DNA of 64,000 bases, from positions 8,866,001 through 8,930,000 of the forward strand of contig JAMPIT010000174.1 in assembly GCA_026261815.1 (NCBI GenBank). The letters run 5' to 3'. The translations under genes were made by a program, and so were the position numbers. Shown in pieces: positions 47,868-60,534 of this stretch. Every line of letters begins with the position of its first letter. Positions within the stretch are counted from its first letter, which is position 1. This DNA is from Monarcha castaneiventris obscurior. Taxonomy: Eukaryota > Chordata > Aves > Passeriformes > Monarchidae. The notes under the pieces are model-generated. The model worked only from the letters and a program-made list of their open reading frames with translations. It made no database searches and was not told the DNA's origin.

Positions 47868-47940
47868 GTGAGGCCACACTGGGGTGCTGGGTCCAGTTCT
47901 GGGCTTCCTAGTACAAGAGAGACACAGATATATAGAGAAG
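47868..47940 (+). mobile_element. CR1 LINE, internal fragment in the opposite orientation
   Basis: The plus strand shows GTGAGGCCACACTGG, then GTCCAGTTCTGGG and AGTACAAGAGAGAC, a well-conserved stretch of the CR1 reverse-transcriptase ORF. It is only about 70 bases and lies about 440 bases from a CR1 piece in the reverse orientation. Confidence 0.7.
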
Positions 47941-48670
47941 CTTTTTATGTTTTTCTTTCTTTTCTTTCGTAGTGAATTCTGGGTGACTGATTACACAAAA
48001 GAAGACTGTAAAAATTAGTTTCAAGATACAAATATTTCATGTAGGCTAAAAGTTTGGCTTTTGTTTTTTTTTTCCATACTGAAAACTAATTATGATGTCA
48101 TCAAAGATTAACTAATGCTATTGCTATTTGTTATCATTAAAACATCCATACCATTCTTCCTTGATTTTCTCTTTTTGACTAAGTTTTGGTCTACTGTTTT
48201 CACGAGGGTATTAATTTTATGATTACTGAAGTTCTAGCACTGATACTGTTTTCTTGTCCAAGTGTATCTAATAGTCTGTATGAATTCTTCTTGCATTTTA
48301 TAACAATTATTCCTGGACTTCAGAATACTGTGCTGGGCTAATAACTATAGGTTGCTTAATTTATCAGAAAAAAAAAAAAGCTGCATGTAATATAATACTT
48401 GTGAGGTTCCTGTGAGGCAATGACAGATCATCCCTGTGCAGCCTGTGTTTTACTGGGAAGGAAGGACGAAACGGAGGCTTTTGATGTCCTGTAGCAGCAG
48501 ATTTGTTTGCCTAGAGGAGAAAGCCCAAACTCTTACTAAAATAGAAATGAGGTAATGTGTAAAGTAAATACAGCTGTTCAGTGATTTGCAGGTAACGGGA
48601 GTGTTTCTACATTCCCTGTTTGGCCTTTGTAGGGAAGTGAAAGTAAAGTTCTGTCTCTTTCTGTTAACAG

Positions 48671-48702
48671 CCTAAAATGACTCTGTGAATTCAGTGGAAT
48701 AA
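48671..48702 (+). other. PHTF2: PHTF2 5' UTR in exon 2, with a minimal upstream ORF
   Basis: The 32 bases lie between the acceptor GTTAACAG and the start codon. They include an ATG at 48677 followed by two codons and TGA (48686-48688), a three-codon upstream ORF ending 14 bases before the main ATG. The upstream ATG has A at -3, whereas the main ATG has T at -3 and G at +4. Confidence 0.8.
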
Positions 48703-48747
48703 ATGGCGTCCAAAGTAACTGATGCTATAGTTTGGTACCAGAAAAAG
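48703..48747 (+). CDS. PHTF2: PHTF2 first coding exon
   Basis: The 15 codons, MASKVTDAIVWYQKK, are followed by the strong donor GTAAGA. This is the conserved N terminus of PHTF1/PHTF2. PHTF2 is chosen over PHTF1 because of the TMEM60 and RSBN1L neighbours. The start is the first ATG in the frame and matches the known N terminus. It ends in phase 0. Confidence 0.93.
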
Positions 48748-51700
48748 GTAAGATTTCTATTTGTTTTTATGGTGGCTTAATGTGTTTATGTATTAATATA
48801 AAATACTTATGCATTACTTGTTAGCATTGTATGAGAGTGAGTAGCTTGAAACTCTTCTTCACTAAGTAAATTTAGTGACTGTATCTAGTGAAATGAAATA
48901 GCTTTTGATCTATGCTGAAAGCTCCTTATTTCCTTGGTTGTCTGTGCCCTGCAAAAAGAGAAATTTTGTATTCTTGCATTCAAGTAGAGTGTTAATGTAC
49001 AGGAGAATATTGTTTCTATAGCACAGAAAAGAATCCTTGTGTTTAAGTACAAAGTAAGAATTCTAACAAATTTTCTATCAGTAACAAAAAATCTGTATAA
49101 TCCGTACCCAAAAGAGAGAGTCTTGGTTGTCTATGGTTTAATAAGTTTCTGTGAATTATTGCTTTCCTTGGGCCTATAGCTGTCTTTTGGAGAGAGTACA
49201 TCTTGTCCTTGAGCAAATAATGACAATGGTCTTCAAAACAGAAATTCTGGTTATCTTCTAGGAAAGCAATAGTTACTTTCTAGAAATAAGACAATACTGG
49301 TCTGCTTTGTTGAGGTCTTTACAATAGTGAATTAAATGTACAGTTGAAAGAGCAGGAAAATTAATTTTGCTGACTTAATTTATACCAATCATTCAGTTAT
49401 GTATTAAAAATTTGAAAATAATTCAGAGTTTAATGATGAATTTTTTCTTTGTTTTTTTCACTGTGTACTCTCTCCCTTCTCTTATTGAAGCTTTACAAAG
49501 AGTACTTTTGCAAAAGTATCAGTGGAAGTACACGATGGTTTTTGAACGGTTTCTTACTTGCAGGTCCTTTTTTAAAGATTTGGAAGATGACTTGTAAAAG
49601 ATTTAATGTAATGAAATTCAGTGCAGGATCTCATGGAAGGGGGAAATGATGCTGATTTTTACCTACTCCCACTCATTCTCTCATACATTTAAGTCACTCA
49701 CTGTGTAGTTGTATCAGAATACTGATATCCAAACACCAAGCTGTATTTGGTCTGGCCAGGATCCCCTTTGTGCAGTGCAAGAGATGCTGGATGTCAGATC
49801 CTCGTCATGTCTCTGAGATTGTTTCAGTTGGTGATGATGCACTGTTCTTTGGACAGATCTTTCATGATATTCAGCTTTATATATAGATGGTCCCTTAATG
49901 CAAGAAAGAGCCTGCAGTCTCTGCAAATCTTAAATGAAGTTCATGTTTGTTGTCTGGTTGTTTTTGTTTTTCTTTTTTTTTACTTCAAATACGTGTCTGT
50001 TTTCCTGTTGGTCGTACAGTAAAAGGAATGCCACATTGATATGCTCCAACTTTCCATCCTCCCGACGTTAGGAAGTCAGGATCTTCTGCTGATGAGTCAC
50101 TGTGGTGTGATCTTACAGAGGGCAGGCCTTCTGGTCTTGATATAAACAACCCATTCCTCAATTTTACTTTTCCCAGGACACTGCTCCTAACAGGATTACT
50201 CGTTATCAGTACAGGTCATTCTTTTAAGCCCTGTTCTGTCTTTTTTTCCAGTGATTTCATGCACGTTTGCATTTTTTTAATTCATAGTAAAATCAACATT
50301 TCTGTTGTGAATCACTGTAGGCTTTTACAGAGGTCTGCTCAGGCAGGAATTGCACAGTATCTTTATGGCAAGGAGTTGTGCTGAGGTGACTTCTGTTATT
50401 TCTGGAAAGACTGAGCTGTCTTCAGGAGGGATGAGATCACATATAAACCAGATGTTGGTCTTCTCCCTGGTGTGAACAAAATTTAATTGCAATCCACATG
50501 TGAACTAGGGTCTGCCAAATGAGCAAGTTATGCTGCTTTAGTATGAGGAAGTGTAGTGCTTTGAGACAAATGGCTCTGTTGCAGAAAAGCTGCATCTCCT
50601 GCAGATGTTCATGTGAATTAGCCTGTAATTTCTTAGGTACCACATATTGGGGGTTCTCCTGGATCCGTCTAATGACCCCAAAAGAGTTTTCTAACTTTGT
50701 AATGTGCTGTGATCTGCTCCTGGGCGTATCTAGACTCTTTCACCTATGCCCTTGATTTTGCTTGTTTATTTATTTGCTTAAATCTATTACATGGCACAGT
50801 ATTTTTTCCCTATGGGTTTGTTGTTTAGACCAAAGATTTCAATTTGGGGAATAGAAAAAATTGTGCTGGTGTTTAGTTGATACCAGACTTTTTTTTTGTC
50901 CTTTCTGATACATTTTTCTATATGCTTGCTTATGATGGCAGGATACTGAACTCTAGACCTCTTGGTTGCTTCCAGTTTTAAATTTTAATTTCGGTTTTTA
51001 CTGTAGTTGTCAGATTTGTCCCACTGACTCATCACAGCTATAACTGGAACTGAAAGTGGGGAGGGATCAAAACTTAGCACATTCTGGCAGTAGAAGTTTG
51101 TTTCTGGGGCAAGAGAGAACCATGGTTGCAGTCAGTATTGATCAAATTGATATTACTTGCCTCTCTGATAAAATGAGAAAAATAAGCTGTTGTTTTGGGG
51201 GGTTGTTTTCAGATTAATAAATTGGTGTATGAATGCCTTGAAAAAGAACGTTAAGAACTTCTGGTATTTCTGGTCATACATGACTAAGAAGTATTTGAGT
51301 AGGTTGAAGCTGTGTAAGAAATACTGAACAGGTAACTTGCTCTTTGTCTTTCTTAGTTTTCAATTTTAGTGTATTTTTAATATATTTATTTTATGTGTCT
51401 CTCTACTGAGTTTCAAAGGCCTGTTGGTTTCTCAAACGAGACATTTTTATATCTCTTCAATGGAAAGAGTTAAGCAATTGAGCTCTTCCAACCCTACTTT
51501 AGGCAAGTTTTGCAAACAGCAAGTTTACTCATGACTCATACTATTGTCTGAAATTGAGCTCCTTACACCAGGATGATTTAGTAATACCCTTAATTGTTTA
51601 AAAGGTCAGACCTTTTATTATGTAAACATGTTTTTCTGTTTTGACAATAGATTTGCTTAGCTTTTAGGGTTCCTATTACTGTCTTGTAAAAATACAGTAA

Positions 51701-52850
51701 TCAATTCTGAATTATTTTAAGTTGGATTGTAAGATTTCAGAGTGGTATTACAGCAGCTTGTTATTTGAGATACAAGACTGCACAGATGGAGTTTTAGTGC
51801 TTCCAGTGATTGCTTGCATATCCCAGCCAGGACAAATGCTTTTTCAAGGCATGAAATCTGCTAGATACAGGTTGGCTCTGTAGAAAGTAAAATAAATGAA
51901 ACCTCTGCTGTGTTTCTTGATGTACGAGGGAGTACAGTGCTGAGATTCTCCTGTGTGACACAGGGTTGGTCTGGCTTGTTTTCAGCCCTTGAAGCTGCCC
52001 TGGTTCTTGCAGTAAAAGGGAGTGGCAGGAGTGTCTGCACTGCTCTCTGGAAGGGCTCCAGACAGCTACCGAGCTGCTGCTCACATAGATGCACCATGTT
52101 GGTTAATATCCTTAGGATTATGTGTACATACCACAATACTGAATTTGCTTCAGCTTGGTAATTGATTAATTTTATGGAGAAAGCTGTCATAGTGTTTATT
52201 TCCTGTGGAAAAAATCTGACACCCCATATATATTGTAAACAATTTCAGTGTCTGGTGGCATAACTTTTGTATGATACTGATACTATATGTGTACTTGAAG
52301 TATCAGTAACAGTAACTGATGTTAAAAATAATAAAGTTATGAATAATTTAAAATACTGCTTCTATGGCTTGTAAGTTCTTGCATTAATTTCTTATAATAA
52401 TTGTAATAAGCTTTACAGATAATAATAGATGGAATTTTTGGTCTGGTTTCCAGTTTGGAGAATACACATAAATTTACCTTGACTTCCTGATTTTCAATCC
52501 TTATGGAAACCTTGCTTCTGAAATGGGAAACTCTCTCCTGCAATATTACCGACAGATTTTTACAATTATGTTGTGCCTTCTCTTGGGGATGGTTGTAGGG
52601 GAAGGCAGAATGGAACTTAATGAATTGAAGCTGAATCCTGCACCTGATTGTGTATCAGTTAACTTTGCCAATACAGCTTTCTGCTGTTTTGGGTGTCCCT
52701 TGGGTACAGCTGTTAAAGGGCACAATAAAACAAATGAGATGTTTTCTCTCTCATGGCTTTAAAGGGCAGAATTAGAGATTGGCATTGCTTTAAGATCTTA
52801 ATATTCAGTGTTTTACAGCTCATTAGTCCGAGATTATTCTTGTCGGTTTA

Positions 52851-53160
52851 GATTCATAGAATGGCCTGGGTTGGAAGGGACCTGAAAATTCTTCATGTTC
52901 CAACCCCTCTCCATGGGCAGGGACACCTCCCACTAGAGCATGTTGCAACCTGGAGCACTTGCTAGTGAAGGCCAAGGCAAAAACATCTGAGTACCTCAAC
53001 CTTCTCCATGTCCCTGGTAACCAGCTCTCCTGTTTCCTTCCACAGAGGGCCCACATTTTCCCTAGCATTCCTTCTGTCATCAGCAAGCCTGTAGAAGCTT
53101 GTTTGTGTTGCCCTTGAGGTCCCTCCCAAGTTTAACTCTATCAGTGCTTTAACTTTCCTA
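52851..53160 (-). mobile_element. CR1 LINE fragments, 3' end joined to internal part
   Basis: The left end has the terminus ATTCATAGAATGGCCTGGG and the GTTGGAAGGGACC and CAGGGACACCTCCCACTAG landmarks of the CR1 3' UTR. From about 52960 the sequence is a different CR1-type block (GTGAAGGCCAAGGCAAAAAC, then AGTACCTCAACCTT) normally found elsewhere in these repeats. This implies an internal deletion or two nested insertions in the same orientation. Confidence 0.75.
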
Positions 53161-56100
53161 ATGTGGTCCCTGTATTAAGTTAATAAAGGAGGAAATAAAA
53201 TGAGACTGAAAATTATATCTGAATATATCTGAAACCACCTGATTTCCTTTTTGGCACTGAATTTACATGATGCATTACTGACCCTGGCACCAAAGGCAGT
53301 TTTTGCCAAATAGACAGGCTGTATAGCTATCTTACCTAAAACTTTGGATGCTGAAACTGCATTGGTTTAAAAATGCCTGCCTTCAAGTGCCAAAACTTGA
53401 CAAGTTTTGTTGGAGGTGGCATTTGTCAGAGCACCGAGGAAGAAGATGTGTGTTCAGATAGTTTCCTTCCACATTTGGTACTCAAGTAGTTGCCTGACCT
53501 AATGGGGGTTTGCCTTCAGTGTCTTGTTTGGTGAGGCAAAACTCTGGTTTCTGAATCTTGTGCAAAAGATCCCTTAACTGGGGCAGTGGCTGAACGAAGC
53601 AGGCTTGCATTTTGCCTACCTGTAGGCTCCCGTGCCTGCTCGGCCTTCCCACAGACTTTTATACATTTATTTAGTCAATTTGGTTAGGAAACTCATCTGG
53701 CTAAAACTAAGGCTATTGAGTCTAGAAGGAGATGAGCCTATCTAATGGCAGGGGAGCAATGAGATGAAATCCCTCTGTCTTGAGAAGGGTTCTCTGGTTC
53801 TTAAATTGTTTAATTAGGCCTTGTGGAATTACAGCCTAACATTTTCTTTTCTCTTATTGAGTAATCTGATTGATCTTTCAGCCACCCAGACAAATGCAGG
53901 GGCAACAAGGAAAGCATGCTGTGGGAAGTGGAAATCATCAGGGACATAAGGGCAATGCTGTTCCAAAATCCTAGTTGCAACACTGGTAAAGTTATTGGGT
54001 TTTCAGAGGTCTTCAGGGAATTATACTGAATAATGAGACTGTCAGAGTGGTTTTCTTTTCCCAGTTACATCTTGAGGCTGTTTTGTTTTGTGCAAGTACA
54101 TTGTAATTAAAAAAAAGAAAAAAGTGTTGCAGAGGTCTAAATTGTTAACAGTTGTAGAGTAGCTGGGCATTGTTAGCAGTAGTGTAGCCAGGGGACCTAG
54201 GAGGGGAATTGCTCTGATCACCTCATCTCAGACAGCATCTTGGGTGCTCTGTCCAGCTTTGGTTATTCCTGTACTCCCATTTAGTTTAACCTGCAAACTG
54301 TTTCTAGCTGTTCTTCTGTACATAGTTTTTCTTTATGTTTAATTGTGTGATGAAAAAAGATGGTTTGTGTTTTTCGTAGATATGCTAAAATTCGTAGACC
54401 ATTACTCAGGGCAATAAATAAGTACAGCTGATGGATGTTAAGAAGAGTTAATCTGTAAAGAATAATTCAGAAAAACTATTAGTATGTGGTTGATAAATGT
54501 TTAATTAGCTATTATTGGACTCTGAAAGGGATGGTATCTCTGAAGTAAGCCTTGGTAAAATTATTGTTCAGTGAAATGGCTGTAAATACAGTGCTGTTGC
54601 AGTTACTGGCAGAATTTAAGTGGGTCATTAGCTGGCAATTCAAATAGTTTAGACTAAATAAGTCTTGTTAAAGTTTTGGATTGCTTGCTTAATTTTACTC
54701 TAAATATCTGGTTTCAGCCTCCCTCTGGCACCAAACAGGGAGAAGGGAGGGGAGTCACAGATTTTTAAAATCAGAAGTAACAATTCAGCAGTTATAAATG
54801 CAAAGCTCTGTACCTTAGGATATAGAACCTCAATCCCTTCACTGTCGTTCTCCATTTCACTAAAAGTTACTAAACTCTTTGCTATTAACAGACAGTGTAC
54901 AACTATCATATAGTGATTTCTATGGTTTATTGGATAAGTTTGTCTTAGTTTAGCTTGTCCAGCCCACGTATTCACCATAAGCAAAATTGAGAAAAACCTA
55001 CCACCTTTGAAAATGAAAAACATCCTGAAAAAAAAACCACATCCCAAGACCAGAAATCTACTCCAACAGAGATAATTATACTGCTGAGCTACTAGAGTAT
55101 CGCCTTTGCTGCAATGGGGATTAGTTCATGTAAGAAATAAACTGGAGTTTAAAATAACTTTTAATAATCCTGTTCTAAGTTTTGAGAAAATGAGACATTT
55201 TGTAAAAATTAATAGTATTGCTCATATAGAAATTATTTTTGTATTGATATTTTGATACTAAAGTTGATACAGAAAATCATGCAGTTATTTTAAAAATGTT
55301 GGCCTGTAAAAGTTAATAAAGCATATTGGCTAATATTTTAGCACTAAATATTTCAATAAGGTGTCAGACTGTCCGAGGAAGCAGCTTGGTTATTTATTTA
55401 CCAGACTCTAGATCTTACATCTTTTGGATTTGTAATACTATTGTGATATGGCTTTTTAAATTGTTTAGAGGTTTTAAAGAGCAAAGTTTAGCACACAAGT
55501 TTCATTATTGATAAACATTAAAGTTTTAAGATCCAACAGGAAATCCTATGTATTCCTAGGATTATAATCTTTGCTAGTCTGCATGGTCATAAATTATAAA
55601 TGCCTCTTGAAATATTGATAAATTCCATCAGAATCAGAAGGGCCTTGCGAGTATTGGGCTACAGGAGGATACCATCACTACATTAGCTTAAAGTGAATAT
55701 CAGTGTCATTCACAAAGCTCAAATTCAATCTTGATGTACACATGGCTTGTTATGAGGAAGGCACTGGGAAGAAACACTAAGCAGTGCTAAAGCTCTTTCC
55801 AGTGTGCTTTAAACTAGAAATTGCTGTGTTTTCAATAGCTTAACTATTTACTTAGGCTAATTGCTGTTGCTGTTATACAACCAAACTGTAGAGGTGCCAA
55901 ATTTTAGATGTATGAAGAAATTTGATCAAATGTTTCCTGATGTATTTGATTGGGAAAGAATAAGTCCATTTATTTTAGATAATTGCAAGAGTTGCACTTA
56001 AACCCAAAAAACTTTATGAGGAGTCTGCACTTAAAAAAGATCTCAAAGTCATTTAATCTTTCAGTAAAGAGCTAGGCTTATTGAGTTTACCAAATGTGTA

Positions 56101-58628
56101 ATTGTATAGCATGATTTCCCATGCCAAGTCACATACAAGTTAGTTTTTTAAAAAAGTAATTACTTGTGAGGAAACTTTTTTCCAACAGAATGTATTCAGA
56201 AGGTTATTACACCTTGTTAATTTAAGATGTTAAACACCTGCTTCTCCATTGTGAAAGAGTGGCTGCAGTTTTCAGTCTTTGCATTTAATCCCTTATATAC
56301 TGAAAATTTTTATAGTTTCTTGAAGAATGGTTGCTAATTCTGCAAATGCATAAAGGAACAGAATCCCTTTCATCTTCTTTACTTGGTTTTTATTGAGGTG
56401 TGAGCTCTTGTGAACTGAGTGTTCTAGAGGTAACTGAGTTGGATGTACTGGATAAAATCTTGGCATTGAGGAGGCCTGGGATGCACGATTTAAGCTAAGT
56501 GTGTGTAAAATAGCATCTACTAGTTTATCTACTTCTGCTACAGATAGATATACAGACATACCACCATTTTTAATATCTGTAGTATGTTGCTGATGAATTT
56601 CCTACAGTAGGGTTGTGTTGATGCTTGGTGGTAAAAGTTACATTTCAAAATGAGGTGTTAGGCTTGTTATCTAACTTTTTGTTAATTTATTTTCTTCCAA
56701 GTCATAACAAATAAAAAAATGCTGTAGCATACAATTTTGGATTAGCTATTTCATAAATTAAGTTAGAATAAATTTCTGTGTGAAATCAATTCAAAACTGG
56801 GATACTGTGTTTTATAGTTTGCTTTAAAAAAAGTTTATTGCCACTTGTAGGCTGGACTGATGGATTGAAAATACTGGTGACAAGCTGTTACACAAACAAC
56901 CTTGCACTAAGTCTTAAGAGATTTTAAAAACATTTCTGACAGTTGTCTACTTAAAAATGGGACAATTTTTTGACTTCTGTCAAAATTTTCTCTGCAGGAT
57001 AGTGAAGAGTTTGCATCTGTGAGGGATGAGACTGCAGGAGCAGCTGGTTGGGTTCAGGAGTAGCAATTGGGTACTGGAGTTGGTCAGGGCATTCCTGTTG
57101 GCAGAATAGCTCCAGCCAAGGGAGCTTGAACGCCTGCTTGAGGAGCCCTGGGACGGTTACATATTGAGGGAGGCCTTGCTTTGATCAAGTTGTGTATATT
57201 TAAATTATTCAGGTTCCAACCTGATCTTATCTCTGGAAGGTTATTCCTTCCTTTTACTTGCCTTTAGATCTTAATTTCTTTGGTGCTAGACTATGTGCTA
57301 GACTTTTTTCCATGTCCTGTGGGTATACGCAATGGTAAGGAAATAGCCAAGAGCCTACATTTGTTTTAGATTTACATTAGATTTAACATAAAACAGAATT
57401 CGAATGCAAATACTTGTAAATCCAAACTCTTCGAAGCTGGAATTGGCTGGTGCTTTCAATAATTTAAAAGTAGGAAGGTTTGCTAGTATTAACTTACATT
57501 CTTCAATTAATTCACAAATTACGTTCTTGATTTTAATTCATACACATGCCTAGCATCTCTGGTAATCGTTATATGTTACAATTTAGTTTGTTGTAAATGA
57601 AAATGTACCTTTCAATGAATTCTGCAAGACACATTTCACAAAGTCTAAATTTTCTGACGTAAAGGAGAGAAAAAAATTAATACCTGTGTTTTTTACTTGT
57701 GTTCTTTCAGTAACACTAGTTATTCCTATTTTTGTTTAATGTGGGAAATGAAATGTTCCAATATCCTGGAAAAAATATGCTACTTTATAATGATGCCTTT
57801 GTTTTCACATATTTTCTTCTGATACATTTGGAAGAGAAGTGTGGAGGGATGCTTATGCAGATGGCAAGAGGGGAAGTTGAGTATCAGGTTGGAATTTGAT
57901 GTTCTTAGTGGCACGGACACCTGCTCCCTGAAGTGCTCCTTAAACTTTGTTAAAACACAAAGAGGTGATACCAGGTAGACTAAAAAAGAAACCCCAAACA
58001 ACAACAACAAAAAAGTGAGGCATTGTAATGTACTCGCTGTCTGTAATTCTCTCTTCACTCCTTTCAGTTCACACCAGCTTGCTTTGTTGAATAGGCCTGT
58101 GCTAAGATTTCAATAACGAAAGTTGATCGGAGGTGGTTGGACAGATCCACTCCTCCCATAAAACAGTTGTAAAGGACCCTGTCCTTTAAAGTAGTTGCCT
58201 TATTTTACCTCCTGCTGGAAGAATTGCTTTATGGGGCAATGTTAAAAGTGAAATGTGAATGGCAAAATCCCCGCTTCTTGTCTTTTTGTGGAGATGGAAG
58301 CTGCTGCCTGAAGGGGGACAAGAAATATTTGTGGGAAAATATAATTAAGATTTTAAATCAGTCAACTTCCTTGCCTCAGATGTCTTCTGGGATCTGTGTT
58401 TCCCAGAATTCCTTTAACAAATGGTCTGTTATTTGTCTAAGAGAAGAACACTGTTTTAAAGACTTTCAACTCTGTACCACTTTCAGCTATGAATGGAATT
58501 ACGAATGGAGTTTGCTTTGCAGCTTTATTGGCACAAAGTCTTCCTTCTGCATTTGGATCATGCATAACAGAGAGGGACACAGACTTGCATTCCCTCTTCT
58601 GTCCTAGTAGAAAGAAATTTTTTTGGAT

Positions 58629-58640
58629 GGGGGGGGGGGG
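58629..58640 (+). repeat. Run of 12 G
   Basis: An uninterrupted G12 tract lies inside the PHTF2 intron. Such runs are uncommon in AT-rich introns, prone to slippage, and may be of uncertain length in the assembly. Confidence 0.8.
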
Positions 58641-60477
58641 ACACAATATTATGCAGAACAAAAATTTCACTTGGGGCTCTTAGCAAATTTAATGAAAACC
58701 AGGAAGGTCTGAAATTTCATTTGAAATGTATTTAGAGAAAAAGCCAGAACAATTAGCTAAAAATGCCTGGTTGGAGTGGTTATTCAATATATTGACTTTT
58801 TAATTGGTGGCTGTTATCCAGGTGGAGTTAGCTGTTAAACTTCCTTTGGTTTAATTACTTTAATTGTAGCAAGTGTTTAATTCTGCCCACTACTGTGCCT
58901 GACTCCCTAGTTATTTTCCACAGTCTATTTTTTTTTAAACAAATGAGAGGTGCAAAGTATTTATTATCACCAAAAAGCCAGTAGATTATTTCTTTTGTAA
59001 GGTTTTAATGAAGCAAACTATAGAAATTGTTTAACTCTTATGAATGGGAAATATTATTTAAATTTGGGAAAGAGTAATTCAGTTTGCAGTTCTCACTTTC
59101 AATCTTAGATATGCTTTGGAATTTACTACTCTAAATTAGAATTTAAATTTTTTTTTTCCACTAATTGGTTGGGTTTAGAGGCATAGAAGATGCCTTTAGA
59201 TTTCTGTGTTTGTGTGTTGGCTTCCCTGAGTATTTTTTTCCATTTATGTTGGATCCTTGGTTAAAAGATCCTTCTTAACTAAGAATGACTTTTTCTTTTT
59301 CTTTCTTTCTTTAAAACATTTAAATTAATGCTGAAGGGTGAAATACTAAAAGAGAAATGAGAACAATGTTTTCTGGTACAAGGTGTGTGCACTTGCACTT
59401 GCACTTATGTCTGTTGCAGTTGTGAACTGGAAGGAGGAGTCACGCTCTTGCAGTAAGATTGAATTTATGCAGGTTTGCTCAGATGGTGGGAGTTGTTCCT
59501 CTTGCTCTCTGTCAGGTGTCTGAGCTGCTTGTGTCACCTCTGCAGGCTGGAAAAGGATCTTTAAATCTCAGGAACTGCATTTGTCTTTCCCTCGTGACCT
59601 AAAAGTCATCTTAACTGCTCAGAGTTTGTGACATGAATCCATCCCCAGATACACACTATTTATGTGTCTAGGTAGAGCAGCTGGGTTTAAAATTGCCATA
59701 GTAAAAGAGATTATTATTGGTTATTACCTATTGGTTATTACCTAGAAATACTGTTTGTGTAGAGCTCAAAGCAATCTGATGATCTTTGATAACTTACAAA
59801 ACTTGGATATGTTGTCTTGGTATATCAACTTGTTCTTGTCACTATCTTAAATCCTGAAGTTTAAGGTTGCTCTTCCTCTAAATATCTGACAACCAGTGAG
59901 AAAAGTGCTATTTCTTGATATTCTTTGGGTTCCCCCTGGGCTATAAGCTGCTTGATTACCAGCCTGACCATATATCTGGTTGCTGTGCACTGTTAAGAGA
60001 TAAAGCTAAAGACCATGTGGCTTTAAAAGTGGGTGGAATGGAATGGGAATTATAGAGGATTTAAAAACAAATAAATTAAGTGAAGGTATGGGTTCAACTA
60101 GATGTGCATATTTCTTTTGAAGTTCTCTGAAAGACTGTGTCAGTGTAGCTGCCATAGTTCTGCTCTCTGTCACGTGGAGGCTGGAATCCTGGCCTGGGGT
60201 GGGAGGGAGCAGGGTCTCCCAGTGCTTGGGTTTGCACAAGTCCTGGGATGAGGCTGGGGCTGTGTGAGGCTCAGCTCTCCCCTCTATCACAGTTCATTTA
60301 CAGAGCAGCTTGATCCTGTCCCACCAAGATGGAATGCAGAAGATAAAAATTTCTTTGTGTACGAGTCTCCCCAAGGAAATAACCTGATGGCTTCATGCTT
60401 CTCTTGTTGAAGGTTGATTTGGTTTGGTCAATGTCTTTTAAATCCTAATCTAGATTTTTTTTCTGTGTTCTTTTTAG

Positions 60478-60534
60478 ATTGGAGCATATGATCAACAAAT
60501 ATGGGAAAAATCAGTAGAGCAAAGAGAAATAAAG
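60478..60534 (+). CDS. PHTF2: PHTF2 second coding exon
   Basis: The 57 bases encode IGAYDQQIWEKSVEQREIK and are phase 0 at both ends. The acceptor is strong. The donor GTAATA is weaker than usual, lacking G at +5. The sequence matches the PHTF2 N-terminal region exactly as I remember it from mammals. Confidence 0.93.

Larger units (their letters stand above)
34439..48670 (+). other. PHTF2: PHTF2 intron 1 (about 14.2 kb)
   Basis: After the CpG island the sequence becomes AT-rich up to the acceptor GTTAACAG at 48670. It contains CR1 pieces at about 37979-38063, 47005-47425 and 47868-47940, a two-copy 44-base tandem repeat at 46071-46158, a run of 15 T (40918-40932) and a 9-bp palindromic hairpin near 42421-42443. 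The longest open frame away from known exons and the CpG island is 176 codons at 41668-42198; it resembles no protein I know. I found no alternative coding exon. Confidence 0.7.
48748..60477 (+). other. PHTF2: PHTF2 intron 2 (about 11.7 kb)
   Basis: This AT-rich intron ends in the pyrimidine-rich acceptor TTCTTTTTAG (60468-60477). It holds one CR1-derived block (52851-53160) and a run of 12 G (58629-58640). A short repeated ATTGGTTATTACCTA motif occurs near 59715-59745. Open frames up to 127 codons (58224-58607) show no protein-like character that I recognise. Confidence 0.75.
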
